This document shows positions 27,056 to 37,225 of a stretch of 64,000 nucleotides of DNA, piece by piece (position 1 is the stretch's first letter; each line of letters begins with the position of its first letter). The position numbers and the translations under genes are program-made. Source of the stretch: Mycobacterium botniense (GTDB taxonomy: Bacteria > Actinomycetota > Actinomycetes > Mycobacteriales > Mycobacteriaceae). The notes under the pieces are model-generated. The model worked only from the letters and a program-made list of their open reading frames with translations. It was not told where the DNA came from and did not search any database. The stretch is taken from NCBI RefSeq assembly GCF_010723305.1, contig NZ_BLKW01000004.1, positions 1,612,001 through 1,676,000 of the forward strand, read 5' to 3'.

Positions 27056-28950
27056 TTAGCTGCCGCCGGCCCCGCCGGCGCCGCCGGCCCCACCGGCCCC
27101 GCCGGTGGCGTCGGTGGGTGTCACACCGGGCTGACCAGCCGAGCCGGCCGTCCCGGCCACACCGTCACCGGTGCCTCCGGTGCCGCCGGTGCCACCCGTG
27201 CCGCCGGTGCCGCCGATACCGCTGGACTCGGTGGCGTTACCACCAGCCCCGCCGGTACCGCCCGTACCACCGGTGCCGCCGGTTGTGGTACCGGTGCCAC
27301 CCATACCACCTTGACCGCCCGCGCCACCATTAGCGCCGAGCGTGGTGCCGGTCCCACCGACACCGCCGGTGCCGCCGGTGCCACCGTTACCGCCGATACC
27401 AGCGGTGCCTGTCGCGTCACCGCCGGCCCCGCCGGTACCACCGGCGCCGCCGACCTGACCAGCCGCACCGGCCGCACCCGTACCGCCGTTACCGCCGGTC
27501 CCGCCGGTGGTGGCGTCACCTGTCGATTTACCGCCAGCTCCACCGGTACCACCGGTACCCGCAGTGTGGGTGCCGGCCCCACCGGTACCACCGTTACCGC
27601 CGGTGCCTCCGGTGGCAAGCGCGGCCGAGTTCGCGCCACCGGCCCCACCGGTACCGCCGGTGCCGCCGACATAACCCTCACCACCGGTACCACCGTTACC
27701 GCCGGTGCCGCCGGAGCCAAGCGCACCGCTCACACGCCGCACCATTGGTGCCACCGGCCCCACCGGTGCCACCCATACCGCCGTTCCCTTCGATACCGCT
27801 GGCGCCGTTGGTCCCGGCCGTGCCATTAACGCTCCCGGTGCCCGCGGCCCTGCCTTCACCGGCGCCACCGGCCCCGGCGTTACCACCGGCGCCGCCATCA
27901 CCACCGGTCCCGCCGGTACCAGACACCAGCAGCGAGTTGGCGCCACCGACTCCACCGGTGCCACCGACACCACCGTCACCGCCGATACCGCCGGCCCCGC
28001 CGGCGCCACCGTCACCACCGGCCCCGGTGTAACCAAAGATGCCGCCGACACCACCATCGCCGCCGGCACCACCGGCCCCACCGACACCACCGGTGCCACC
28101 ATTGCCCGCGGCACCACCGGCGCCGCCGTTACCCGCAGCAACCGTGTCACTGCCGGCAGCCCCGGCCCCGCCGGTACCACCGGTGCCACCGGCTCCCCGG
28201 CCCCCGGCCCCACCGGCCACCACCATTGGTGCCCAACCACCGGCCCCCCCCCCCGCCACCCCGCCCCACCCCCCCCCCTGCACCACCCCCCCACCAGCAC
28301 CCACCACCATGCCCGCACCACCCCCCTCCACCAGACCCCCAATCCCGCCGGCACCCCCATCAACCCCGGCCACCCCCGTGGCCCCGGTGCCGCCGTTACC
28401 GATCAAAAACCCGCCATCACTCAGATTGCCGAACAACCCCGAGCTACCCAACAGCGAATCATTAGTCCCGGTGAAATCATTGATCCCGTTACCAATCAAA
28501 TCCCGGCCAAACAACAACACAAACGGGGTGTTGATCACCTCATCAACAGGCCCCCCGATCGGGCTGGTGATCCAATCCTGGGCCACCCCGTTCACCACGT
28601 TGTTGAGGTCTTGCACCACCCCTACCAGCGCCGCATCCAATCCGCCCAGCGGATCAGCCGACACCGACGTGGCCGACCCCACATCAGCCAGCCCCCCCGA
28701 CACCCAGCGCCGCGGCGGCCCCACCCAGATCACTCATCCCCGCACTCAGCGCGCTCATCATCGGATCAATAATGGGATCGATGATCACATCTAAAATGTC
28801 GGCCTGCGCCCCCGGCGCGGTAGCACCCGCGGCCGCCACCAACCCCGCAGCCGCCGCACCCACACCAAAACCGCGCACCACCACCCGCCGCCGACGAGCA
28901 TCCCCACCCGCCTGACGCCGCTGCCGCCGACTCCGCGGACCTCCAGCCAT
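27056..28950 (-). pseudogene. PGRS-repeat secreted protein without a PE domain, with two frame breaks
   Basis: Three consecutive frames make one protein of about 630 residues. Segment 1 (28950-28684) has an Arg-rich start, then an alanine-rich signal segment ending AQADILDVIIDP. Segment 2 gives ADPLGGLDAALVGVVQ...GNGINDFTGTNDSLLG and GGxGG repeats. Segment 3 ends [12 protein letters not shown]. The first break falls at a run of seven C (28692-28698), the second near 27741-27746. Either the gene is disrupted or phase-variable, or the runs contain sequence errors. The leader replaces a PE domain, so export would be Sec-type rather than ESX-5. Confidence 0.75.
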
Positions 28951-29676
28951 GACCTACCCCACCTTCCGTGCTGTGACCGGTGCACTGTCAACCTAAGCTT
29001 TGACTGAGAACACGCTTTGTTTACCCGTTGCGCACAGCGGTGTCAAACCGCGAAGTCACTGATTGGAAAACACCCAAGATGAGCGGGTGCCACAAACCTG
29101 TCCGGCATGGCCTGTGGAGCGATTTATGTTGCACTCGTGTGTATTTGGGTTGTTGCGCGTGCGTTGGATAGCGATGGGAATCCCGTCGCGAACGGTTCGG
29201 CGAAGGGGTTTGTGATAGTTCGGCGCGGGTTAAGAAATCCTGAGTCGCGGTTACGGCTGTTCGGGCCGGTGGCGAGATCGGCGCCGGCGAACGTGAACTC
29301 GCGCAATCTCCGCCGTCGACAGTGAATGCGCCCCGCAGTGCACCAGCGAAACACGTGTCCGCTCAACCAGTTCCGGCGGCCGCACGAGATCAGCTCTGGC
29401 TCGTCCAACGCTCTGCGGCGAACACTGCGGATGCCGGCAGCGCACATGCCTGCTCTACCGCGGGACAAATCGACCGCCCTGTCGTATTGGGCCCTAATCC
29501 ACTTCCGCGGTGACACACCGATCAGCACAGGCCAACCGGCCGCCCGCCGCCGCTGCGCAGCGGGCGGCGAGCTGCGGGGCGGTGACACCGAGACGGGTCG
29601 GCACTGCCGGCACTCAGCATCAGCTGGCACACTCGGTCCAGACTCACTCAACCACGACCAGAAAGGGATACCGGCG
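28951..29676. other. Long intergenic region upstream of ppiB
   Basis: Divergent promoter region of the PGRS gene and ppiB. A GC-rich inverted repeat GCCGCCCGC/GCGGGCGGC lies at 29539-29568. A 72-residue frame from 29107 has one hydrophobic stretch but no ribosome site and is not called. Nothing else is supported. Confidence 0.4.
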
Positions 29677-30555
29677 GTGCCGACCAACGAACAGCGACGT
29701 GCGGCAGCGAAACGCAAACTCGAACGGCAGCTTCAGCGCCGCGCACAGCAAGCCCGTCGACGCCGCATCATGATGATCGTCGGGGGATCGGTTGCGGCGC
29801 TGGTGGTGCTGACCGTCGCTGTGGCCACGGTGGTGATGACTAATCGGGAGCACGCGCACAAAGCAGCGTCGGCGCAAAGCAGCACAACGACGTCCGCTGC
29901 TTCAGCGCTGGCCGGTGTGCCGCCGTTGCCGGCATTCAAGCCCACGGCCAACCTGGGCGCCAACTGCCAGTACCCGCCATCGCCGGACCCGGCCAGCAAA
30001 CCGGTGAAGCCTCCGCGCTCCGGTAAGGTGCCCACCGACCCGGCAACCGTCAGCGTCAGCATGGTCACCAACCAGGGCAATGTCGGCCTGCTGTTGGCCA
30101 ACAACGAATCACCTTGTACGGTCAACAGTTTCGCGAGCCTGATTAGCCAGAAGTTTTTCGACGACACCAAGTGCCACCGGCTGACCACGTCGGCGACGCT
30201 GGGTGTGCTGCAGTGCGGAGACCCCAAGGGCGATGGCACCGGCGGGCCCGGTTATCAGTTTGCCAACGAATACCCCACCGACCAATACCAGCCCGACGAT
30301 CCCGCGTTGCACCAGCCCGTCGTCTACCCGCGCGGCACCCTGGCCATGGCCAACTCCGGGCCCAACACCAACGGCAGCCAGTTCTTCATGGTGTACAAGG
30401 ACTCGCAGCTGCCCCCGGAGTACACCGTGTTCGGCACCATCCAGCAGGACGGGCTGGCCACCCTGGACAAGATCGCCAAGGCCGGTGTCGCGGGCGGCGG
30501 TGATGACGGCCCACCCGCAACTGAGGTCATCATCAAGTCGGTGCGGCTGGACTGA
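29677..30555 (+). CDS. ppiB: Membrane-anchored cyclophilin-type peptidyl-prolyl isomerase
   Basis: 292 residues from GTG 29677 (VPTNEQRRAAAKRKLE); this start matches the internal homology of Rv2582, with AAAGGG upstream. Lys/Arg-rich N-terminus, transmembrane helix at about 30-52, a Ser/Thr/Pro linker, then the cyclophilin domain (about 118-292) with the segments PCTVNSFASL, CHRLTT, GTLAMANSGPNTNGSQFF and YTVFGTIQQDG. It should catalyse proline isomerisation outside the membrane. Confidence 0.93.
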   Translation: MPTNEQRRAAAKRKLERQLQRRAQQARRRRIMMIVGGSVAALVVLTVAVATVVMTNREHAHKAASAQSSTTTSAASALAGVPPLPAFKPTANLGANCQYPPSPDPASKPVKPPRSGKVPTDPATVSVSMVTNQGNVGLLLANNESPCTVNSFASLISQKFFDDTKCHRLTTSATLGVLQCGDPKGDGTGGPGYQFANEYPTDQYQPDDPALHQPVVYPRGTLAMANSGPNTNGSQFFMVYKDSQLPPEYTVFGTIQQDGLATLDKIAKAGVAGGGDDGPPATEVIIKSVRLD

Positions 30556-30578
30556 CCCTAGATCTTTCAGCCGGCCCG

Positions 30579-30887
30579 TTAGCGGATCGGCGCGCCGGGC
30601 TCGGGCTGGCGGTCAGGCAGTCGCCGGTGACCGGAGGCGGATTCCACGTATTCGATGACCGCTTCGGGTGGAATCAGCCCGAAACGAACCTGAAGGTCGA
30701 CGGGGTTCAACCCGAAATATTTGGCCACCCTGATGAGGTTGTCGGCGGTGACCAGCCTGCGCTCGCGCGCCGCCTTATAGTACGCCGATTTGCGGTATCC
30801 GAACGCCTCGTAGACCTCGGCGGCGGCAAGGGGTCTGCCGACCAGGTAGGGCAACACCACCGCGGGGTCCTTATCGCGGTCGTCCAT
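30579..30887 (-). CDS. Small helix-turn-helix DNA-binding protein
   Basis: 102 residues from ATG 30887 (a GTG two codons upstream is the alternative). The middle region AAEVYEAFGYRKSAYYKAAR and LVTADNLIRVAKYFGLNPVD resembles a phage-repressor/XRE or EspR-like helix-turn-helix, with no other domain. It is transcribed divergently from a small secreted protein gene. Repeated TAACATG elements in the shared intergenic region are candidate binding sites. The regulon is unknown. Confidence 0.75.
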   Translation of the reverse strand: MDDRDKDPAVVLPYLVGRPLAAAEVYEAFGYRKSAYYKAARERRLVTADNLIRVAKYFGLNPVDLQVRFGLIPPEAVIEYVESASGHRRLPDRQPEPGAPIR

Positions 30888-30986
30888 GTCCACCGACAGT
30901 AGTGTGCAGGTGGACGCTGCGCCGAGTCAGCGGACGTAAATATCCGGTTACGGGAGCACTGTCTACTCCTGTGGACAATCGTCGTG

Positions 30987-31013
30987 TAACATGGGTTTAA
31001 CATGTCCGTAACA
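30987..31013. promoter_or_regulatory. Tandem TAACATG elements in the divergent intergenic region
   Basis: TAACATG at 30987-30993 and again at 30998-31004, one helical turn (11 bp) apart, with GTAACA following at 31008. ACATG...CATGT also forms an interrupted palindrome. Located between the helix-turn-helix gene and the secreted protein gene. Confidence 0.45.
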
Positions 31014-31043
31014 AGGGGTACGCCCGGAACAAGGAGCACGACT

Positions 31044-31337
31044 ATGTCGGCACTCCAGACTGCGGTCCCCCGCCCGATGTGGCGGTCACACCCCGTTATC
31101 ACCGCCGTCAGCGCGCTGCTGATCATCTGCCCGCTGGGCGACGTCGCAGGGCTAGTGCCAGCCCACGCGGATAACCCGCAGTGCCCGGCCACCCCGACAG
31201 ATCCGTGCCCGCCGCCCGGGAACGGGCCCGCCGCCTCGTGGAGTCAAGCTCACCAGCAACCGCCGAGCCAGCCCCACGTCCGCACCATTTGCCAGCCGGC
31301 GGGACGGTTCGGCCAGTTCTGCTATCAACAGCCCTGA
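31044..31337 (+). CDS. Small secreted cysteine- and proline-containing protein
   Basis: 97 residues from ATG 31044, with AAGGAG 8 nt upstream; a longer frame from 31002 lacks a ribosome site. Signal peptide with core HPVITAVSALLIICPLG and likely cleavage after PAHA. The mature peptide of about 55 residues has four cysteines (NPQCPATPTDPCPP, TICQPAGRFGQFCYQQ) that could form two disulphides. It is followed by relA on the opposite strand. Function unknown; the divergent regulator upstream may control it. Confidence 0.8.
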   Translation: MSALQTAVPRPMWRSHPVITAVSALLIICPLGDVAGLVPAHADNPQCPATPTDPCPPPGNGPAASWSQAHQQPPSQPHVRTICQPAGRFGQFCYQQP

Positions 31338-31382
31338 CCCGCACGGGCTGGTGACAGGGGCCCGGGCTCTCCCCGGCACGGG

Positions 31383-33755
31383 TCAGGCCGCCGACGTCAC
31401 CCGGTAAACGTCGTACACGCCTTCGACATTGCGCACCACGTCGAGCAGATGCCCGAGATGTTTGGGGTCACCCATCTCGAAGGTGAAGCGGCTGATCGCC
31501 ACGCGGTCTCCGGACGTGGTGACCGATGCGGACAAGATATTGACTTTCTCGTCGGCCAGCGCGCGGGTGATGTCGGAGAGCAACCGGTGCCGGTCGAGGG
31601 CTTCCACCTGGATCGCCACCAGAAATACTGACGACGCCGACGGCGCCCAGCGCACCTCGATGATGCGCTCGCTCTGCTGCTGCAGCGACGCCGCGTTGGT
31701 GCAGTCGGTGCGGTGCACACTGACTCCGCCGCCGCGGGTGACGAATCCCATGATCTGGTCACCGGGCACCGGGGTGCAGCATTTGGCCAGCTTGGTCAAC
31801 ACACCCGGGGCGCCGGGCACCGCCACCCCGGTATCGTCGGTGCTGCGCTGCCGTCGGGGCATCGTTGCCGGGGTGGAGCGCTCGGCGAGCTCTTCCTCGG
31901 CCTGGTCCATGCCGCCGAGCTGGGCCACCAGCCGCTGCACCACATGCCGCGCCGACACATGTCCGTCACCGATCGCGGTGTAGAGCGCCGACACATCGGC
32001 GTAGTGCAGCTCTCGGGCAACCGCCGCCATGGACACCCCGTTTACCAAGCGCTGCAGCGGAAGCCCGACGCGGCGCACTTCGCGTGCCATCGCTTCCTTA
32101 CCGGCCTCCAGCGCTTCTTCACGGCGCTCCTTGGCGAACCACTGCCGGATTTTGGCTTTGGCGCGCGGTGACACCACAAACTGCTGCCAGTCGCGCGACG
32201 GTCCGGCATTGGGGGCCTTGGAGGTGAAAATCTCAACGACTTCCCCGTTTTCCAGTTTGCGTTCCAGGGCGACCAGCCGGCCGTTGACGCGGGCGCCGAT
32301 GCAACGATGCCCGACCTCGGTGTGAATGGCGTAGGCGAAGTCCACCGGCGTCGACCCGGCCGGCAGCGTGATCACGTCCCCTTTAGGGGTGAACACGAAA
32401 ATCTCTTGCACTGCAAGGTCATAGCGCAACGACTCGAGGAATTCTCCGGGGTCGGCGGCTTCCCGTTGCCAGTCGAGCAGTTGCCGCATCCAGGCCATGT
32501 CATCGATCTCAGCGACGGCGTGCGGGTGTGGAATACCGTTGCGGCCCTTGGCTTCTTTGTAACGCCAGTGCGCCGCGATGCCGTACTCTGCGGTGCGGTG
32601 CATGTCGCGGGTGCGGATCTGCACCTCCAACGGCTTGCCCTCGGGCCCGATAACCGTCGTGTGCAACGACTGGTACACCCCGTAGCGGGGTTGGGCGATA
32701 TAGTCTTTGAACCGTCCCGCCATCGGCTGCCATAGCGAATGCACTACGCCCACAGCGGCATAACAGTCCCGGATCTCGTCGCAGAGGATGCGGATACCGA
32801 CCAGGTCGTGGATATCGTCGAAGTCGCGGCCCTTGACGATCATCTTCTGATAGATCGACCAGTAGTGTTTGGGGCGCCCTTCCACCGTCGCCTTGATCTT
32901 CGACGCATTGAGCGTGTTGATGATCTCGGCGCGTACTTTGGCCAAGTAGATGTCTCGTGACGGAGCCCGGTCGGCGACCAGTCGCACGATTTCTTCGTAT
33001 TTTTTGGGGTGCAGGATCGCGAACGCCAGATCCTCCAACTCCCACTTGACAGTGGCCATACCCAGCCGATGAGCAAGCGGCGCGATGACTTCCAGTGTCT
33101 CGCGGGCTTTTCGGAGCTGTTTTTCGGGGGGCAGGAAACGCAGCGTGCGCATGTTGTGCAGCCGGTCGGCCACCTTGATCACCAGCACCCGTGGGTCACG
33201 GGCCATCGCGGTGATCATCTTGCGAATCGTCTCACCTTCGGCCGCACTTCCCAGCACCACCCGGTCCAGCTTGGTCACCCCGTCGACCAGGTGACCGACT
33301 TCCGCCCCGAACTCTTCGGAGAGCTGCTCAAGCGTGTAACCGGTGTCCTCGACGGTGTCGTGCAACAGCGCGGCCACCAGCGTGGTGGTGTCCATTCCCA
33401 ATTCGGCCAGGATGTTGGCGACGGCCAGCGGATGAGTGATGTACGGATCCCCCGACCGGCGCAGCTGGCTGGCGTGACGCTGCTCAGCGACTTCATAAGC
33501 CCGCTGCAGCAGCGACAGGTCGGCCTTCGGGTAGATCTCGCGGTGCACTGCGACCAGCGGTTCGAGCACCGGGTTGATGGCATTGCGCTGCGCGGTCATC
33601 CGCCGCGCCAGCCGGGCCCGCACCCGCCGGGACGCGCTGCTGGTGGTTCTCAGCCCGACCCGCTCCGCGGTCGGCAGTGCTTCGGGGATCGGTGGTGACT
33701 GCACGGCCGGCTGCACCGCCTGAGCCGTGCCCTGGTCATCCGCCACCGTCGTCAC
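31383..33755 (-). CDS. relA: Bifunctional (p)ppGpp synthetase/hydrolase
   Basis: 790 residues, the length of Rv2583c. Order: HD hydrolase domain with [10 protein letters not shown] (about 80-240), RelA synthetase domain with [18 protein letters not shown] and [13 protein letters not shown] segment, TGS domain ([22 protein letters not shown]), zinc-finger/helical region with [13 protein letters not shown], and a C-terminal ACT domain. It makes and degrades the stringent-response alarmone using GTP or GDP and ATP. GTG start with GGGAG upstream. Follows apt after a 22-bp gap, forming an operon with the upstream lipoprotein and secDF, as in M. tuberculosis. Confidence 0.97.
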   Translation of the reverse strand: MTTVADDQGTAQAVQPAVQSPPIPEALPTAERVGLRTTSSASRRVRARLARRMTAQRNAINPVLEPLVAVHREIYPKADLSLLQRAYEVAEQRHASQLRRSGDPYITHPLAVANILAELGMDTTTLVAALLHDTVEDTGYTLEQLSEEFGAEVGHLVDGVTKLDRVVLGSAAEGETIRKMITAMARDPRVLVIKVADRLHNMRTLRFLPPEKQLRKARETLEVIAPLAHRLGMATVKWELEDLAFAILHPKKYEEIVRLVADRAPSRDIYLAKVRAEIINTLNASKIKATVEGRPKHYWSIYQKMIVKGRDFDDIHDLVGIRILCDEIRDCYAAVGVVHSLWQPMAGRFKDYIAQPRYGVYQSLHTTVIGPEGKPLEVQIRTRDMHRTAEYGIAAHWRYKEAKGRNGIPHPHAVAEIDDMAWMRQLLDWQREAADPGEFLESLRYDLAVQEIFVFTPKGDVITLPAGSTPVDFAYAIHTEVGHRCIGARVNGRLVALERKLENGEVVEIFTSKAPNAGPSRDWQQFVVSPRAKAKIRQWFAKERREEALEAGKEAMAREVRRVGLPLQRLVNGVSMAAVARELHYADVSALYTAIGDGHVSARHVVQRLVAQLGGMDQAEEELAERSTPATMPRRQRSTDDTGVAVPGAPGVLTKLAKCCTPVPGDQIMGFVTRGGGVSVHRTDCTNAASLQQQSERIIEVRWAPSASSVFLVAIQVEALDRHRLLSDITRALADEKVNILSASVTTSGDRVAISRFTFEMGDPKHLGHLLDVVRNVEGVYDVYRVTSAA

Positions 33756-33777
33756 CTCCGATCTCCCAGGATATCGC

Positions 33778-34311
33778 TCAGATCCGGCGCAGGCTGTGCA
33801 CCGGCAGCGGCGCGACCCTGTCGCGACCGCCCAGCGCGGTGAGCTCGAGCACCACCGCAGCCGCGGTCACTACGGCGCCGCACCGATCCAGCAGCCGACA
33901 GGCCGCGGCAACCGTGCCGCCGGTGGCCAGCACGTCGTCGACCACAACCACCCGCCGGCCCGCAAGCTCGATACCGGTCGCGGGGATCTCCAGGCTGGCG
34001 CCGCTGCGGTACTCCAGGTCATAGGTCTCGGTATGCACCGGGGGCGGCAGCTTGCCGCCCTTGCGGATGGCCAGCACTCCGGTGCCCAACCGGTCGGCGA
34101 GGGCGCCGGCCACCAGAAATCCGCGGGCGTCCAGACCGGCCACCACCTCGGCACCCGACACCGCCTCGGCCAGCGCCCCGGTCACCGCGGCGAATCCCCG
34201 CCGGTCCAAAAACAGTGGGCTCAGATCGTTGAATTGCACTCCCGCGCAAGGGAAATCGTCCACCACGCGAGTCAGGGAGGCGATGACATGCGCAACGGAT
34301 CCGGACGTCAC
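33778..34311 (-). CDS. apt: Adenine phosphoribosyltransferase
   Basis: 177 residues from GTG 34311, which forms a GTGA overlap with the stop of the upstream lipoprotein gene; an open extension to 34353 would overlap it by 46 bp. The PRPP-binding motif is [13 protein letters not shown]. Other family segments are [11 protein letters not shown] and GLDARGFLV. It salvages adenine to AMP with PRPP. Placement between a lipoprotein gene and relA fits the conserved Rv2585c-Rv2584c-Rv2583c order. Confidence 0.94.
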   Translation of the reverse strand: MTSGSVAHVIASLTRVVDDFPCAGVQFNDLSPLFLDRRGFAAVTGALAEAVSGAEVVAGLDARGFLVAGALADRLGTGVLAIRKGGKLPPPVHTETYDLEYRSGASLEIPATGIELAGRRVVVVDDVLATGGTVAAACRLLDRCGAVVTAAAVVLELTALGGRDRVAPLPVHSLRRI

Positions 34312-35966
34312 CGCACCAGGACCCATCGGTCCATATTCCAGCCCGCGCCCCACCGGGTCGGGTTGCTGCTCACCGCATACATTTTCTTCAACGTCAGCAG
34401 TGTGCGCTGCTGGCGGTACAGCGGCAGCGTCGGCATATCAGCCCACAGCACCGGGGCGCCGTCCGCCAGCAGCCGCGCCCGGTCACCCGCATCAGCGGAT
34501 ACCGCCAGCGCGCTGATGATCCCGTCGATCTGCCCGTTGCGATAACCCGAGAGGTTATTGCCGTTGCCGGTGTGCAGGTCATAGGCGTCCATCGCCGATG
34601 AACCCGTCGACCCGCTGCCGGTGGCCCCACCGGTGCTGGCCAGCAGCACATCGATCTTTGCGTCCGTGAGGGTCTGTGGTCCGGTGGAGCCGGAGGCTGC
34701 GTCGGACACGGTGATCCCGGCCGGTGCGCAGGCCTTGGCGATCCCCCCCACGGTGGCGGCCAGCCGGGCGTTGGGCGCGCGGTAGCCGATACGCACCGCC
34801 AGCGGTGCACCGCCCAGCGCGGCACGGGCGGCCGCCGGGTCTGAGCGCAGGAACTGATTGGCTTCGGCGCTGCCGTCGGACTGGCTCACGACATCGTCGC
34901 CGGCGGGGTTGAGCCGCGAATTGGCGATCGGCACCCCGGCGTCGCGGGCAATCAGGTCGCGCGGCGTGCACAGGGCCAGCGCCCGGCGCGCCGGGGTCTG
35001 CGACAACGGTCCCCGGGGGGCGAAGATCAGCTGCTCGATCCCGGCTGACGGCGTGTCGGTGCGCTGGTAATCGTCGGGTGTGATCAGCGCTCCCGCCGAC
35101 CCGGTCGCAATGTCGACGACCTCAACGTCCCGGTGGTTGAGCCGGTCTTGAATGTCGGCGCCGGCCGGGCGCACCGTGATCCGCCTGGTCAGTGGCTTGG
35201 TGCCCCACCAGCGGTCGTTTGCCACCAGCACAACCGCGCCGTTATCCAGAACTTTGTCGATTTTGTAGGGCCCGGACGATGGGAAGCGTTTCCCCAGAAT
35301 GTCGGCCTTGAGACCGGGTTTGAGATCCCAGATGCTGTTCCACAGCCGGGCGATGTTGTCGACCACCGCCATGTTGTGGCCAAGCAGCGCGCCGGTGACA
35401 TCCACGCCCAGCTCCTCGCCGATGACGTGAGAGGGCATCATCGAGGTCGCGGTGAAAAGCTGGGTATAGTCCACGATGGTGCGGTCCGGGGCGAAAGACA
35501 CCCGGGCTTTCTTCTGTCCCGGCGAACAGTCGATGTTGACGATGTCAACGTAACCGGCCTGGCTGGCGGCGGCGAAAGCCGGGTACTGCCCGGATTGCGC
35601 TGCCCACGCCAGCACCAGGTCGTCACAGGTGACCGGTCTGCCGTCGGAATAGACCGCGTTGTCGGCGATCTGGTAATCCAGCACCAGGGGTGTGCCGCCG
35701 ACCACCGAGACGGTCCCGAAATCGTGGTCGGCGATCACCTGTCCGTCGGGGCCGTGGTAGCTGAACCCGGTCAGCGTGCGCGCGAACGCCTGCGCCCCGG
35801 CCGACGCGGCGCCGGTGACGGTGTTGGTGTTATAGGTGATCAGCGCGCCATCGACCACATAGTCGATCTGACGGGCGGCGCTTCCCGAACACGCGCTCGA
35901 AAGACCCGCGGCCGCAGCGGTCAGCAGCACCGCCAACCCCACAGTGACCGGGCATCCCCTCAGCAT
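34308..35966 (-). CDS. Peptide-binding-type ABC transporter substrate-binding lipoprotein (Rv2585c-like)
   Basis: 552 residues from ATG 35966 ([16 protein letters not shown]). Signal peptide ends in the lipobox LSSAC, with lipidated Cys at about residue 25. The mature part is a family 5 extracellular solute-binding (DppA/OppA) protein: [56 protein letters not shown]. No permease or ATPase gene is adjacent, so its transporter or another role is unknown. It lies 4 bp after the stop of secF and overlaps apt by 4 bp. Confidence 0.92.
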   Translation of the reverse strand: MLRGCPVTVGLAVLLTAAAAGLSSACSGSAARQIDYVVDGALITYNTNTVTGAASAGAQAFARTLTGFSYHGPDGQVIADHDFGTVSVVGGTPLVLDYQIADNAVYSDGRPVTCDDLVLAWAAQSGQYPAFAAASQAGYVDIVNIDCSPGQKKARVSFAPDRTIVDYTQLFTATSMMPSHVIGEELGVDVTGALLGHNMAVVDNIARLWNSIWDLKPGLKADILGKRFPSSGPYKIDKVLDNGAVVLVANDRWWGTKPLTRRITVRPAGADIQDRLNHRDVEVVDIATGSAGALITPDDYQRTDTPSAGIEQLIFAPRGPLSQTPARRALALCTPRDLIARDAGVPIANSRLNPAGDDVVSQSDGSAEANQFLRSDPAAARAALGGAPLAVRIGYRAPNARLAATVGGIAKACAPAGITVSDAASGSTGPQTLTDAKIDVLLASTGGATGSGSTGSSAMDAYDLHTGNGNNLSGYRNGQIDGIISALAVSADAGDRARLLADGAPVLWADMPTLPLYRQQRTLLTLKKMYAVSSNPTRWGAGWNMDRWVLVR

Positions 35967-35970
35967 CGGG

Positions 35971-37221
35971 CTAACGTCGGTCGGCGTGCCGCTTACCGCT
36001 CGGACGTCCGCGCCGTCCCCCGGTCGGCCGCGCACCCGGTGCCGGTTTGCTACCCGCCGCGCGGGCGCTCGACGCCGCCGCGGCGGGCGTGGTCTGCTCA
36101 TGCGGCTCGCCGGAGTCGGCCGGCACGTCCGCGGACGCGGCCGGGTTGCGCCGGCGCAACACCCGGCGGGTGTGGGTGCGCACCAGCTCGGTGCGTTCGC
36201 GCAGGCTCACCAGCAGCGGCGTGGCGAAAAAGATCGACGAATAGGTGCCCACCAGGATGCCGACCAGCTGCACCAGCGCCAGGTCTTTCAGCGTGCCGAC
36301 ACCCAGCAGCCACACCGCGACCACCAGCAGCGCCAGCACCGGCAGCACCGAGATCAGGCTGGTGTTGATCGAGCGCATGAACGTCTGGTTGATCGCCAGG
36401 TTGGCCTGCTCGGCGAAGGTGCGCCGGGTGGTGTGCTGGAAGCCCGCCGTGTTCTCTTCGACCTTGTCGAAGACGATGACCGTGTCGTAGAGGGAAAAGC
36501 CGAGGATCGTCAGCAGGCCGATAACCGTGGCCGGGGTGACCTCGAAGCCGACCAGCGAGTAGACACCGGCGGTGACCGTCACATCGAAGAACATGGCCGC
36601 CAGCGCGGAGATGGCCATATACCGCTCGTAGCGCACGGTGATATACAGAGCGACCAGCACCAAAAACACCGCCAGCGCGATCACTGCCTTCTTGGTGATC
36701 TGAGCGCCCCAGGTCTCCGACACTGCCGAATCACTGATGGCTTGTTTGCTGGGTTTGCCGTCGGCGCCTCGGGGATGAAACGCGGTGAACAAGGCGTCTC
36801 TCAGCTTGGCTGTCTGGGCGTTGGTCAGGTGCTCCGAGCGGATCTGCACGGTCGCCGACGCACCACTGCCGACGATGACCACCGACTCGGGGTCTTTGCC
36901 CAGCGCGTGCCGGAAAACGTCTTCGACCTGGGCGACCTGCGCGTCGCCGCGCGGAAAGGACACCTTCGTGCCGCCGGCGAAGTCGATACCGAAGCTGAAC
37001 CCGCGCACCACGATGCTGGCGATCGCGATGCCGACGATTGCGGCGGCTACCCCGAACCACAGCCGGCGCCGGCCCACCACCTCGAACGCGCCCGTGCCGG
37101 TGTAGAGCCGGGACAAAAAGCTGTGCTGCGGCAACTGGGCGCTGTCACGGTCGGCCGCGTCGGCGACCGCGGTTGCTCCGGTCGCCGGGATGTCGTTGTC
37201 GGTATTCGCTCCGGAAGCCAT
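35971..37221 (-). CDS. secF: Protein translocase subunit SecF
   Basis: 416 residues. Transmembrane segment near 40-60, then the SecF motif FSFGIDFAGGTKVSF, a periplasmic domain, and the conserved membrane cluster VEVTPATVIGLLTILGFSLYDTVIVFDKVEEN, ending in a long Ala/Pro/Arg-rich cytoplasmic tail. With SecD it uses the proton gradient to help pull Sec substrates out of the membrane. Separated from secD by 4 bp and from the following lipoprotein by 4 bp. Confidence 0.97.
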   Translation of the reverse strand: MASGANTDNDIPATGATAVADAADRDSAQLPQHSFLSRLYTGTGAFEVVGRRRLWFGVAAAIVGIAIASIVVRGFSFGIDFAGGTKVSFPRGDAQVAQVEDVFRHALGKDPESVVIVGSGASATVQIRSEHLTNAQTAKLRDALFTAFHPRGADGKPSKQAISDSAVSETWGAQITKKAVIALAVFLVLVALYITVRYERYMAISALAAMFFDVTVTAGVYSLVGFEVTPATVIGLLTILGFSLYDTVIVFDKVEENTAGFQHTTRRTFAEQANLAINQTFMRSINTSLISVLPVLALLVVAVWLLGVGTLKDLALVQLVGILVGTYSSIFFATPLLVSLRERTELVRTHTRRVLRRRNPAASADVPADSGEPHEQTTPAAAASSARAAGSKPAPGARPTGGRRGRPSGKRHADRR

Positions 37222-37225
37222 CTCG

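Noticed and set aside
27705..28794. Plus-strand Pro/Thr/Ala-rich frames opposite the PGRS gene
   Set aside because: Complement of GGxGG repeats gives open Pro-rich frames in any phase. No start signals.
29107..29325. 72-residue small membrane protein upstream of ppiB
   Set aside because: One hydrophobic stretch only, no ribosome site and no conserved motif.
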